Origin: Deinococcales bacterium
Lineage (GTDB): Bacteria > Deinococcota > Deinococci > Deinococcales > Deinococcaceae
NCBI GenBank assembly: GCA_014378225.1
Contig: JACMOA010000340.1
Location: 1 to 5,747 of the forward strand
Direction of reading: 5' to 3'
DNA length: 5,747 nucleotides
The position numbers were made by a program, and so were the translations under genes. Of the stretch, positions 1 to 5,452 are shown in pieces. Every line of letters starts with the position of its first letter. Within the stretch, counting starts at the first letter, position 1. Below the pieces are notes generated by a model. That model saw only the letters and a list, made by a program, of their open reading frames with translations. It had not been told where the DNA came from and did no database searches.

Positions 1-420
1 ACCTGCACAGGCGCTCGAGCCAAGTAGACTGCGCCCAAAACGTGCGCCCTCTTCGTCAGCCCAGTCCACCAGCCGCACCGTGACCGGAGGCTTACCACCA
101 TACTGCTCATTCAGGCGGCGCAACACCTCGAGTCCTGCCAGCACACCCAGACATCCGTCTAACCAGCCCCCGTTTGGAACGCTGTCCAGGTGGCTTCCGA
201 TGATGAGTTTCCTCTGGCTTCCTCCCTCGAGCGTGGCCCACAGATTTCCGGCCCCGTCCTGATGCACTTCCAGGGGCAACTCTTCGAGCTTGGATTTGTA
301 CCACGCTCGAGCCGCCAGCCAGGTATCGGTCCAGGCCACGCGCTGAGCGCCGTTTTCATCGCCAGTAAGGGCGCGGAGTTCCTCGAGTTCATTTAGTGTT
401 CGCTTTGGATTGAGGGGCAT
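1..420 (-). CDS. M20-family Zn-dependent amidohydrolase (N-carbamoyl-L-amino-acid hydrolase / allantoate amidohydrolase type), N-terminal part
   Basis: The reverse complement from 420 is open for 140 codons to the window edge, so the C-terminal two thirds or so are missing. Residues 75-89 read GSHLDSVPNGGWLDG and residues 120-128 read WADEEGARF. These are the metal-binding and catalytic blocks of the M20 subfamily that includes HyuC-type N-carbamoyl amino acid hydrolases, beta-ureidopropionase and allantoate amidohydrolase. By family analogy H77, D88 and E124 bind metal and E123 is the general base. These cytosolic enzymes cleave C-N bonds of carbamoyl or ureido compounds in pyrimidine, purine or hydantoin breakdown; the exact substrate cannot be told from this fragment. 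The start is firm: a TGA stop lies in frame two codons upstream of the ATG. A -10 element ends 5 nt before the ATG, so the mRNA is probably leaderless. Confidence 0.88.
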   Translation of the reverse strand, partial: MPLNPKRTLNELEELRALTGDENGAQRVAWTDTWLAARAWYKSKLEELPLEVHQDGAGNLWATLEGGSQRKLIIGSHLDSVPNGGWLDGCLGVLAGLEVLRRLNEQYGGKPPVTVRLVDWADEEGARFGRSLLGSSACAG

Positions 421-425
421 GGTTC

Positions 426-431
426 AGTATA
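426..431 (-). promoter_or_regulatory. -10 element of the M20 hydrolase gene (leaderless promoter)
   Basis: On the minus strand the sequence reads TATACT, then GAACC, then the ATG start codon. TATACT matches five of six bases of the consensus -10. Transcription would begin at or within a base or two of the A of the ATG, leaving no room for a Shine-Dalgarno site. I see no convincing -35 hexamer at the usual 16-18 bp distance. Confidence 0.5.
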
Positions 432-504
432 AAAGACTTCGCTCGAGGGTTGGCGGAGAGTGTAAAATCTGAGCGAGTTTTTCGGGTGTTTTTTCCTTTC
501 AAAA

Positions 505-555
505 GCAAACGTCAAAAGCCCAACGCCAAAATCGTCCCAGGCGTTTGACGTTTGC
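505..555. repeat. 12-bp perfect inverted repeat with inner stem, in the divergent intergenic region
   Basis: GCAAACGTCAAA at 505-516 is exactly complementary to TTTGACGTTTGC at 544-555. Inside it CGCC (524-527) can pair with GGCG (540-543) around a 12-nt loop, leaving a one-sided bulge at 517-523. The minus-strand copy is followed by TTTTG, the plus-strand copy by no T tract. The element lies about 85 bp upstream of the hydrolase start and 110 bp upstream of the short leader ORF. It could be a pair of operator half-sites, a structured RNA element, or a terminator for minus-strand transcription entering the hydrolase gene. No function can be assigned from sequence alone. Confidence 0.6.
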
Positions 556-653
556 GGTTTAGAGCCACAGCTTCGCAAAATGAACTCAAGCTTTTCTACT
601 AAGCTCGAGGGCAAAATCCAGACCTTTCCCTTTTCCCTCGAGCGGAAGTGCGC

Positions 654-659
654 TATAAC
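654..659 (+). promoter_or_regulatory. -10 element for the leader ORF / sugar kinase / miaA unit
   Basis: TATAAC lies six bases before the ATG at 666, the same spacing as at pgi and close to that at the hydrolase. The -35 position (631-636, TTTTCC, 17-bp spacer) is poor. If this promoter is used, the transcript begins at the ATG of the short leader ORF. The sugar kinase then lies about 60 nt into the message. Confidence 0.4.
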
Positions 660-665
660 TTTGAC

Positions 666-728
666 ATGCAAAAACAACTGCTCGAGGGCCTATATTGGGG
701 AACTCGAGGAATTAGAGGACCCAGGTGA
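666..728 (+). CDS. Possible leaderless 20-codon leader ORF overlapping the sugar kinase start
   Basis: An ATG six bases after a -10 element opens a 20-codon frame beginning [11 protein letters not shown] and ending IRGPR. It stops with TGA at 726-728, which overlaps the GTG start of the kinase in the arrangement GTGA. The kinase Shine-Dalgarno site lies inside the last codons of this frame. The layout suits translational coupling: a ribosome loads on the leaderless ATG, finishes the short peptide and restarts at the GTG. The peptide resembles nothing I know, contains no run of one regulatory amino acid, and may matter only for being translated. It could also be chance, since short open frames are common. 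Confidence 0.35.
   Translation: MQKQLLEGLYWGTRGIRGPR
714..719 (+). promoter_or_regulatory. Ribosome binding site fixing the GTG start of the sugar kinase
   Basis: AGAGGA ends five bases before the GTG at 725. A second, weaker GAGGA lies at 706-710. No ATG in the kinase frame lies near the N-terminal motif, and the N-terminus [12 protein letters not shown] begins as PfkB proteins usually do, so the GTG is the likely start. Confidence 0.6.
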
Positions 729-1675
729 ACTTTCTGGCGGTGGGAGACCTCGCGTGGGACGTACTCGCCAAGCCGGATACCCCGCTGCAATCCGGCGGCG
801 ACACCACCGGTCAGCTCGAGCTTTCCGGCGGTGGCAGCGCCGCAAACCTGGCGACCTGGGCCGCCCGCTCGGGCCTTCCCACCCGCTTTGTGGGTAAAGT
901 AGGTCACGGGCGCTTTGGCGAGTTCGCGGTTTCGGACCTCGAGAGTGAGGGCGTCACGGTTCACCCGATATGGACCCATGAGCGGCGCACTGGGGTGGTG
1001 CTGGCGCTGATTGACCAGAACGGACAGCGTTCGATGCTCTCCGGGCAGGGCGCGGATTTCCTGCTGACCCCGGATGAACTTCCGCTCGAGGTGTTGCAAA
1101 ACGCCGACCACCTGCATCTCACCGCCTGGAGTTTGTTTACCAATCCTCCGCGTGAAGCTGCGCTGACAGCCGCTAAACTGGCCAAAGAATCCGGCGCAAG
1201 TTTATCGCTGGACCCCGGCAGTTTTCAGATGATTATGCAGACCGGGCGCAACACTTTTCTCAGTTTCATGGACACCCTCGAGTTCGATTATCTACTGCCC
1301 AATCGAGACGAGGCCCAGGCACTTTCCGGCGAAAGTGCTCCGCTCGAGATGTTGCGCTGGCTTCAGACCCACTACCCCAAAGCCTGTATTGTGCTCAAGC
1401 TGGACCACGAGGGCGTGATAGTAGGAGAGCCAGGGAAAGAGCCGCTGCATGTGGCCGCAACCGAGGACGCCGTGGTGGACGCCACCGGAGCTGGAGATGC
1501 TTTTGGGGGCGCATTCCTGAGCCACTTTTTGCGTTCAAAAGATGCCAAAGCAGCGGCAGAGCTGGCAGTTCAGGTAGCGGGTTGGGTCATTGGGCGCTTT
1601 GGGGCCAGGGTGGGTATGGACGAGGATATCCGGGCGCGGCTCGAGCGGCATGGGTATGTCTCCGCGCAAGTTTGA
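725..1675 (+). CDS. PfkB-family (ribokinase-like) carbohydrate kinase
   Basis: This 316-residue protein has the usual length of PfkB/ribokinase kinases, which transfer the gamma-phosphate of ATP to a hydroxyl of a sugar or nucleoside in the cytosol. The first family signature is at residues 35-41 (GGGSAAN), within a block of about 33-62 rich in Gly that forms the substrate pocket and lid. The second signature, DATGAGD, is at 252-258: it contributes the anion hole, and D258 is the expected catalytic base. Nothing visible identifies the substrate; fructose, ribose, 2-keto-3-deoxygluconate or a nucleoside are all possible. It starts with GTG behind a good ribosome binding site and overlaps the stop of a short leader ORF. 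miaA follows after 25 nt, so the two are probably co-transcribed, although no shared pathway is obvious. All six CTCGAG sites in the gene read as Leu-Glu. Confidence 0.93.
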   Translation: MNFLAVGDLAWDVLAKPDTPLQSGGDTTGQLELSGGGSAANLATWAARSGLPTRFVGKVGHGRFGEFAVSDLESEGVTVHPIWTHERRTGVVLALIDQNGQRSMLSGQGADFLLTPDELPLEVLQNADHLHLTAWSLFTNPPREAALTAAKLAKESGASLSLDPGSFQMIMQTGRNTFLSFMDTLEFDYLLPNRDEAQALSGESAPLEMLRWLQTHYPKACIVLKLDHEGVIVGEPGKEPLHVAATEDAVVDATGAGDAFGGAFLSHFLRSKDAKAAAELAVQVAGWVIGRFGARVGMDEDIRARLERHGYVSAQV

Positions 1676-1700
1676 CCTATCCACCTTCTGAGTCAACGAG

Positions 1701-2666
1701 ATGACCTTCAAAATTCCTCTGCTCACCGGACCCACCGCCAGCGGTAAAACGGCGCTCTCACTTGAGCTGGCACGGTCCCGTCCGCTCGAGATAGTCTCAG
1801 CGGACTCTATGATGGTGTACCGCCGTATGAACATTGGCACCGCAAAACCTTCGCCCCTGGAACGCGCCGGGGTGCCGCATCATTTGATTGACATCCGGGA
1901 GCCGTGGGAAGATTACGATGTCACACAGTTTGTGCAGGACGCAGAAACCGCAATTTTTCAGGTGCTCGAGCGTGGAAAGATTCCCCTGGTGGTGGGGGGA
2001 ACCGGGTTTTACCTTTCTGCCCTGACCGCCGGACTCACCACCACGCCCAAAGCAGATTTGAGCCTTCAGGGTGAACTCGAGGGTCAACTCGAGCGTGAAG
2101 GTCTGGACGCTTTACTGGAGCAGGTGGAGCACGCGCGCCCGCAGGAATTAATTCGGCTCGAGCGCAACCCCCGGCGAACCATTCGGGCGCTCGAGCTGTA
2201 CCGCCGCACCGGAAAATTTCCTTCCCAGTTTCCACGCACCACCCCGCGTTTTCAGTACCAGGTAGTGGCCTTGAGTCCGCCTCGAGAAGACCTCGAGCGC
2301 CGCATAGCGCAGCGGGTGGGAAGAATGCTAGGCGAGGGTCTGGTGAGGGAAGTTCACGGACTTTACCTCGAGCTGTCTCGGATTCTCGAGCGAACCCCCA
2401 CCTCGTTTCAAGCCATTGGGTACAAAGAAGTGATTGAGGCGATGGAGCAAGAATGGACCCGCTCCGCAGACCTCGAGAGCTGGGACGTGTTGAACAGCAA
2501 GGGCCGCCAGCATCCTGACCCATTGCGCGAAGCTCTGATTTTGAACACCCGTCAATACGCCAAGCGCCAACTGACCTGGATACGCACCCAGCTCAAAGTG
2601 CAGATTCAGTCGCTCGAGGGGGTGCGCGAACAGCTCGAGCGTGTGCTGGATTCCGCCAGGACGTGA
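1701..2666 (+). CDS. miaA: tRNA dimethylallyltransferase MiaA
   Basis: MiaA transfers a dimethylallyl group from dimethylallyl diphosphate to N6 of adenosine 37 in tRNAs that read codons beginning with U. This is the first step towards ms2i6A, which stabilises codon-anticodon pairing. The 321-residue protein shows the P-loop GPTASGKT at 10-17, SADSMMVY at 33-40 with D35 as expected catalytic base, and GTAKP at 46-50. VGGTGFY follows at 98-104 and NTRQYAKRQLTW near the C-terminus (from 282), which belongs to the tRNA-binding part. The segment between GYKE (240-243) and NTRQY is some 15-20 residues longer than I recall for the E. coli protein. The ATG is the first possible start, since TGA lies in frame at 1689-1691; the Shine-Dalgarno site is weak, which fits coupling to the kinase 25 nt upstream. 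The gene holds 13 CTCGAG sites, 12 of them reading as Leu-Glu. Confidence 0.97.
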   Translation: MTFKIPLLTGPTASGKTALSLELARSRPLEIVSADSMMVYRRMNIGTAKPSPLERAGVPHHLIDIREPWEDYDVTQFVQDAETAIFQVLERGKIPLVVGGTGFYLSALTAGLTTTPKADLSLQGELEGQLEREGLDALLEQVEHARPQELIRLERNPRRTIRALELYRRTGKFPSQFPRTTPRFQYQVVALSPPREDLERRIAQRVGRMLGEGLVREVHGLYLELSRILERTPTSFQAIGYKEVIEAMEQEWTRSADLESWDVLNSKGRQHPDPLREALILNTRQYAKRQLTWIRTQLKVQIQSLEGVREQLERVLDSART

Positions 2667-2794
2667 GACACAAAACACACTTGAGTTCGCGCCACAGCTA
2701 GGATTTCCTGGATATTCTGGCTGGATAGCGGGACGAATACCACGCTCAACTTCCCGTCCTCGAGCGGACTCCTGTCAAATCTCCCTTTTTAGTC

Positions 2795-2822
2795 TTGAAT
2801 TTCTTGCAAATCCCTGTACACT
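2795..2822 (+). promoter_or_regulatory. Putative rpmB promoter
   Basis: TTGAAT (2795-2800) and TACACT (2817-2822) are separated by 16 bp, each matching four or five of the six consensus bases. Transcription would start near 2829 and give a leader of about 60 nt with a proper ribosome binding site. The rest of the 221-bp gap after miaA (2667-2790) shows no gene. A T5 run at 2786-2790 is not preceded by a convincing hairpin, so I see no clear miaA terminator. Confidence 0.5.
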
Positions 2823-2870
2823 GTTAAAGCTGCTTGCTTGGCGCTGTCTGTTTGCGCTCGAGCAAAGGAA

Positions 2871-2880
2871 GAGAGGAGAG
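2871..2880 (+). promoter_or_regulatory. Purine-rich ribosome binding site fixing the rpmB start
   Basis: GAGAGGAGAG lies seven bases before the ATG at 2888. It shows that translation starts there and not at the in-frame TTG at 2834, which would add 18 residues unlike any L28. Confidence 0.75.
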
Positions 2881-2887
2881 AAACAAC

Positions 2888-3121
2888 ATGGCCAAAGAAT
2901 GCTTCGTGACGGGCAAATCCAGCATCGTCATCAATTCGGTTCAGCGTCGCGGTAAAGCCAAAAAAGACGGCGGCGTAGGACGTAAAACCACCGGAATCAC
3001 CAAGACCCGCAAGTATGCCAACCTGCAAAAGAAGACCATCGAAGTAGATGGTGTGAAAATGAAAGTCTGGCTTTCGACCACTGCGCTGCGTAAGCTGCCC
3101 GACCATATCAAACTGGTTTAA
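2888..3121 (+). CDS. rpmB: 50S ribosomal protein L28 (bL28)
   Basis: This 77-residue, very basic protein is a structural component of the large ribosomal subunit. It begins [10 protein letters not shown], the usual bL28 opening, and continues with a Gly/Lys/Arg-rich block around residues 20-40 ([15 protein letters not shown]). It ends in the conserved [11 protein letters not shown] region. The similarity to my recollection of Deinococcus radiodurans L28 is strong through this middle block and is the best taxonomic clue in the window. It carries only one Cys (position 5), so it lacks the paired cysteines of zinc-binding L28 forms. It stands alone with its own promoter and a strong Shine-Dalgarno site, and converges on the nitroreductase gene. 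It is the only complete gene here without a CTCGAG site, though about two would be expected, so this absence is not significant by itself. Confidence 0.97.
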   Translation: MAKECFVTGKSSIVINSVQRRGKAKKDGGVGRKTTGITKTRKYANLQKKTIEVDGVKMKVWLSTTALRKLPDHIKLV

Positions 3122-3131
3122 GGTTTGTGAA

Positions 3132-3171
3132 AACAAAAGCCCCCCTCGAATCCTCGAGCGTTTCTTTTGTT
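3132..3171. terminator. Composite hairpin between the convergent genes, possible bidirectional terminator
   Basis: AACAAAAG (3132-3139) pairs perfectly with CTTTTGTT (3164-3171). Inside, CTCGA (3145-3149) pairs with TCGAG (3154-3158) around a 4-nt loop, using a CTCGAG site as one arm. Read on the minus strand the outer arm continues into CTTTTGTTTTC, a modest T tract. On the plus strand the T content lies within the arm itself. Placement 10 bp after rpmB and 16 bp beyond the end of the nitroreductase gene suits shared termination, but the outer stem is AT-rich and the structure is not textbook. Confidence 0.4.
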
Positions 3172-3176
3172 GGGAC

Positions 3177-3200
3177 GACTTGGAACTTTACTTCCAAGTC
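3177..3200 (-). terminator. 9-bp perfect hairpin spanning the nitroreductase stop codon
   Basis: GACTTGGAA (3177-3185) and TTCCAAGTC (3192-3200) are perfect inverted arms around a 6-nt loop that contains part of the TAA stop codon of the nitroreductase gene. No T tract follows on either strand, so it is not a standard intrinsic terminator. It may protect the mRNA 3' end or act together with the hairpin just beyond it. Confidence 0.35.
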
Positions 3201-3808
3201 ACGATACGTTCGAGTGCATGACGGTGGGGGCTTAATCCACTTTCGGCGGCTTTCCCCAGGGGCATCAGCGCGGTAATCTGCACGCTTTGGGGCAGCTCGA
3301 GCAGAGCCTTTACTTTTGCTCCATCAAATCCCAGCATCGGCGAAGTTCCATAACCCAGTGATTCAGCCGCTAACAGCAGCCAGCCAAAGGCGATGTTGCT
3401 CTGTGCATTGGCCCAGGCGTTGCGCTGTTCAAAGGTTTGACCCGCAAACAGGTTTTCCACGGTGGCTCGAGTTTTGGCCCGTCCTTCGTCGCCCCAACTG
3501 GGGTGCGAGATGGCCTCTGGACTCTCGAGTACGCGGTCTACATCGGTGACAAGGGCGATAACGGCGGGAGCATTGCCCACCTGAGCCTGATTGTACGAAG
3601 CCTGCATCAACTGATTTTTGAGTTCTGGGTTCTGAATCACCACAAAGTACCACGGCTGCACGTTGAAGGCACTGGGAGCGCGGCGGGCCACATCCAAAAT
3701 GCGCTCGAGGTCAGCGTGTGGAATGGGACCACTCCGATACTTACGAATCGAGCGGCGCTGCTGGGCGGCTTGCTCTACGGTCAGGGTTTGAGTTACGGTT
3801 GCTTGCAT
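3188..3808 (-). CDS. Nitroreductase-family FMN-dependent oxidoreductase
   Basis: The 206-residue product has the nitroreductase fold signatures. RRSIRKY at residues 18-24 is the N-terminal FMN-phosphate-binding Arg motif, and APSAFNVQPW at 44-53 is the second FMN-binding and dimer-interface block. A GYGTSPMLGF segment in the C-terminal half is where the family contacts the flavin ring. Members are cytosolic homodimers that reduce nitroaromatics, quinones or enones with NAD(P)H; the physiological substrate here is unknown. The start is supported by a well-placed promoter whose -10 lies just upstream of the ATG, implying a leaderless or almost leaderless mRNA. A 15-bp palindrome between -35 and -10 suggests repression by a regulator encoded elsewhere. 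It is convergent with rpmB and divergent from pgi, so it forms its own transcription unit. Confidence 0.93.
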   Translation of the reverse strand: MQATVTQTLTVEQAAQQRRSIRKYRSGPIPHADLERILDVARRAPSAFNVQPWYFVVIQNPELKNQLMQASYNQAQVGNAPAVIALVTDVDRVLESPEAISHPSWGDEGRAKTRATVENLFAGQTFEQRNAWANAQSNIAFGWLLLAAESLGYGTSPMLGFDGAKVKALLELPQSVQITALMPLGKAAESGLSPHRHALERIVTWK

Positions 3809-3816
3809 GTAAATAT

Positions 3817-3846
3817 TTTATACTGGTTTAAAATTTAAACTGTAAG
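3817..3846 (-). promoter_or_regulatory. Nitroreductase promoter
   Basis: On the minus strand CTTACA (-35, 3841-3846, four of six consensus bases) and TATAAA (-10, 3817-3822, five of six) are 18 bp apart. The overlapping TAAAAT (3815-3820) ends six bases before the ATG. Either way the predicted transcript starts within a few bases of the start codon. Confidence 0.5.
3826..3840. promoter_or_regulatory. Perfect 15-bp palindrome, candidate operator of the nitroreductase gene
   Basis: GTTTAAA-A-TTTAAAC is a perfect palindrome of two 7-bp arms around one central base. It occupies most of the 18-bp spacer between the -35 and -10 elements of the nitroreductase promoter, where a bound dimeric repressor would block RNA polymerase. 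Its size and symmetry fit winged-helix repressors such as MarR- or HxlR-type proteins, which often control nitroreductases. No regulator gene lies in this window, and assignment to a family is inference. Confidence 0.5.
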
Positions 3847-3912
3847 ATTATTCCTTTCCCCCTGTCGCTGGCTTGTGCTTTTGCAGCTTCAAAGGTTGGG
3901 TTCCCAGATGCG

Positions 3913-3921
3913 TGTTAAACT
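3913..3921 (+). promoter_or_regulatory. Extended -10 promoter of pgi (leaderless)
   Basis: TGTTAAACT contains a TG-N extension followed by TAAACT (3916-3921), six bases before the pgi ATG. No good -35 hexamer is present at 15-18 bp, which is typical where an extended -10 is used. The spacing predicts transcription starting at or next to the ATG. Confidence 0.5.
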
Positions 3922-3927
3922 GCCCTC

Positions 3928-5295
3928 ATGTTAAATCTGCACTACCTTCAAAAATCCAACATCGGCGTGGACCAGGGACTCGAGTGGGACACAGAACTCA
4001 AAGCTTATGCCCAAAAGCTCGAGGACGCAGCAAAAGCACTGGTGGCCCGCAAAGACCTGGAATCCGAGTATCTGGGCTGGATGGACTTGCCGTATGACAC
4101 AGAGACGCTCGAGGGGGTTCGTCAAGTGGCCGCACAGTTCGAGCACTTTACAGACTTGATTGTGTTGGGCATCGGTGGCTCGAGCCTGGGTGGAATTACA
4201 ATCCTGAGCGCACTTCAGCACCCCTATCACAACCTGAAGTCAGACCGTGACGGCTTGCGGGTTCACTTTGTGGACAATGTGGACGGAGACGTGATTTCGG
4301 GTCTGCTCGAGGTGTTAGACCCCAAAACTACCGTGGTCAATGTAATCTCTAAATCTGGCACCACCACTGAAACCATGAGCGCCTACCTTGCCTGTAAAGT
4401 CTGGCTCGAGGCCGCACTGGGTGCGGAGTTTACAGGGCGCATCGTCGCCACCACCGACCCGAAAAAAGGCATTTTACGCCCGCTTGCCGAAAAAGTGGGC
4501 TACCCTACTCTATCGGTGCCTCCCAGTGTGGGAGGCCGCTTCAGCGTGTTCACCGCCGTGGGCCTGCTGCCTGCGGTGCTGGGCAAGATTGACGTGGAGG
4601 GTCTGCTGCGCGGGGCTGCTCGAGCGCAAGATGAGTTCCTCGAGCCTGCCGCAAAAAACCCCCACCTGCAAGCTGCCCTGGCGCTCCATCTGTATGGGCT
4701 ACGCGGTAAAAATATGGTGGTTTTCATGCCCTACTCGAGCCGTTTGCGCTTCCTGGCAGACTGGTTTGCACAGCTCTGGGCCGAATCTCTGGGCAAGGCG
4801 GTGGACAAAAACGGCAGTGAGGTTCACAGCGGAACTACTCCAGTCAAAACACTGGGAACCACCGACCAGCACAGTCAGGTCCAGCTTTACCGCGAAGGTC
4901 CCAACGACAAGCTGTTCATCTTTGTCAAGGTGCAAAACACCGGCAAAAACACCCCGATTCCCAACGCCGAGCCAGACCAGCCAGACATGAACTATCTCGA
5001 GGGGAAAACTTTTGGGACCCTGATGAACGCAGAGCTGGCCGCCACTGCCAACGCGCTGGCAGACGCGCAAAAACCAAGCTTCATGTGGACCCTCGAGCGT
5101 GTGGACGGCGAGAATCTGGGCTACCTGATGCAGTCTCTCATGCTGCAAACCGCTGTGGTGGGCGAGCTGTTGGGCATCAACGCCTTTGACCAGCCAGGGG
5201 TGGAACTGGGTAAAGTGCTGACCTACGCGCTGATGGGCCGTCCGGGATATGAGAAGTTGGCAGCGGAACTCGAGGCGGCGGGTGTGAAAGCTTAA
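3928..5295 (+). CDS. pgi: Glucose-6-phosphate isomerase
   Basis: The enzyme interconverts glucose 6-phosphate and fructose 6-phosphate in glycolysis and gluconeogenesis, as a cytosolic dimer. The 455-residue length is that of the shorter bacterial type (as in Bacillus) rather than the roughly 550-residue E. coli type. Visible blocks are GIGGSSLGG at 81-89, the phosphate-binding SKSGTTTET at 141-149, and GGRFSV at 202-207 with the conserved R204. WAESLGK follows with E286 as expected catalytic base, then TDQHS at 312-316 with H315 for ring opening. DQPGVELGK at 421-429 carries the conserved K429. All expected active-site residues are present. No Shine-Dalgarno site precedes the ATG; an extended -10 lies six bases upstream, so the mRNA is probably leaderless. 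A hairpin terminator follows. Nine of its 12 CTCGAG sites encode Leu-Glu. Confidence 0.98.
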   Translation: MLNLHYLQKSNIGVDQGLEWDTELKAYAQKLEDAAKALVARKDLESEYLGWMDLPYDTETLEGVRQVAAQFEHFTDLIVLGIGGSSLGGITILSALQHPYHNLKSDRDGLRVHFVDNVDGDVISGLLEVLDPKTTVVNVISKSGTTTETMSAYLACKVWLEAALGAEFTGRIVATTDPKKGILRPLAEKVGYPTLSVPPSVGGRFSVFTAVGLLPAVLGKIDVEGLLRGAARAQDEFLEPAAKNPHLQAALALHLYGLRGKNMVVFMPYSSRLRFLADWFAQLWAESLGKAVDKNGSEVHSGTTPVKTLGTTDQHSQVQLYREGPNDKLFIFVKVQNTGKNTPIPNAEPDQPDMNYLEGKTFGTLMNAELAATANALADAQKPSFMWTLERVDGENLGYLMQSLMLQTAVVGELLGINAFDQPGVELGKVLTYALMGRPGYEKLAAELEAAGVKA

Positions 5296-5305
5296 GAGTT
5301 TCTGA

Positions 5306-5333
5306 AAGGGCGAACTTCGGTTCACCCTTATTT
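5306..5333 (+). terminator. Intrinsic terminator of pgi with UUCG tetraloop
   Basis: Ten bases after the pgi stop, AAGGGCGAAC (5306-5315) pairs with GTTCACCCTT (5320-5329) around the loop TTCG, with a single C-A mismatch. The C(UUCG)G closure is an exceptionally stable tetraloop. The arm runs into TTATTT, a short T-rich tail. Confidence 0.75.
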
Positions 5334-5390
5334 GATGTGCTCGAGGAGGTGAAAAAGTACCAGAGTCTTTCTCGAGCAGTACCACCGTAC

Positions 5391-5419
5391 TTGGCATTCT
5401 TACGGAAAAATCTTACGCT
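5391..5419 (+). promoter_or_regulatory. Possible promoter of the lipoprotein gene
   Basis: TTGGCA (5391-5396, five of six bases) lies 17 bp before TACGCT (5414-5419, a weak -10). Transcription would begin near 5426, leaving a short leader with a GGGAG-type ribosome binding site. The same stretch is also open as a 35-codon frame, so the assignment is tentative. Confidence 0.3.
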
Positions 5420-5452
5420 CAAGAGTGAGAATTCCGTGCTCGAGGGAGAAAC

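Noticed and set aside
661..666. Consensus -35 hexamer TTGACA upstream of the sugar kinase
   Set aside because: The only -10-like sequence after it (TATATT at 691) is 24 bp away, too far. TATAAC at 654 with a leaderless start at 666 fits better.
393..677. 94-codon minus-strand frame across the divergent intergenic region
   Set aside because: It runs into the start of the hydrolase gene in another frame, spans the inverted repeat and promoters, and shows no family features.
2035..2523. 162-codon minus-strand frame opposite miaA
   Set aside because: Shadow of miaA, with low-complexity composition and no motifs.
2731..2790. Terminator after miaA (GGACG/CGTCC arms, then T5 at 2786-2790)
   Set aside because: Only five base pairs over a 19-nt loop, and the T run is far from the stem.
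2834..2887. In-frame TTG start giving an 18-residue N-terminal extension of L28
   Set aside because: The extension includes the ribosome binding site region and is unlike L28; the purine-rich site at 2871-2880 points to the ATG at 2888.
4388..4990. 200-codon plus-strand frame inside pgi
   Set aside because: It overlaps pgi in another frame, is rich in Arg/Ser/Pro/Trp as shadow frames are, and has no recognisable motif.
5355..5392. AAGTAC / GTACTT inverted repeat upstream of the lipoprotein gene
   Set aside because: Six-bp arms over a 26-nt gap are easily expected by chance.
4699..5397. 232-codon minus-strand frame opposite pgi
   Set aside because: It lies antisense to an intact, fully motif-bearing gene and resembles no family; long antisense frames follow from codon bias.
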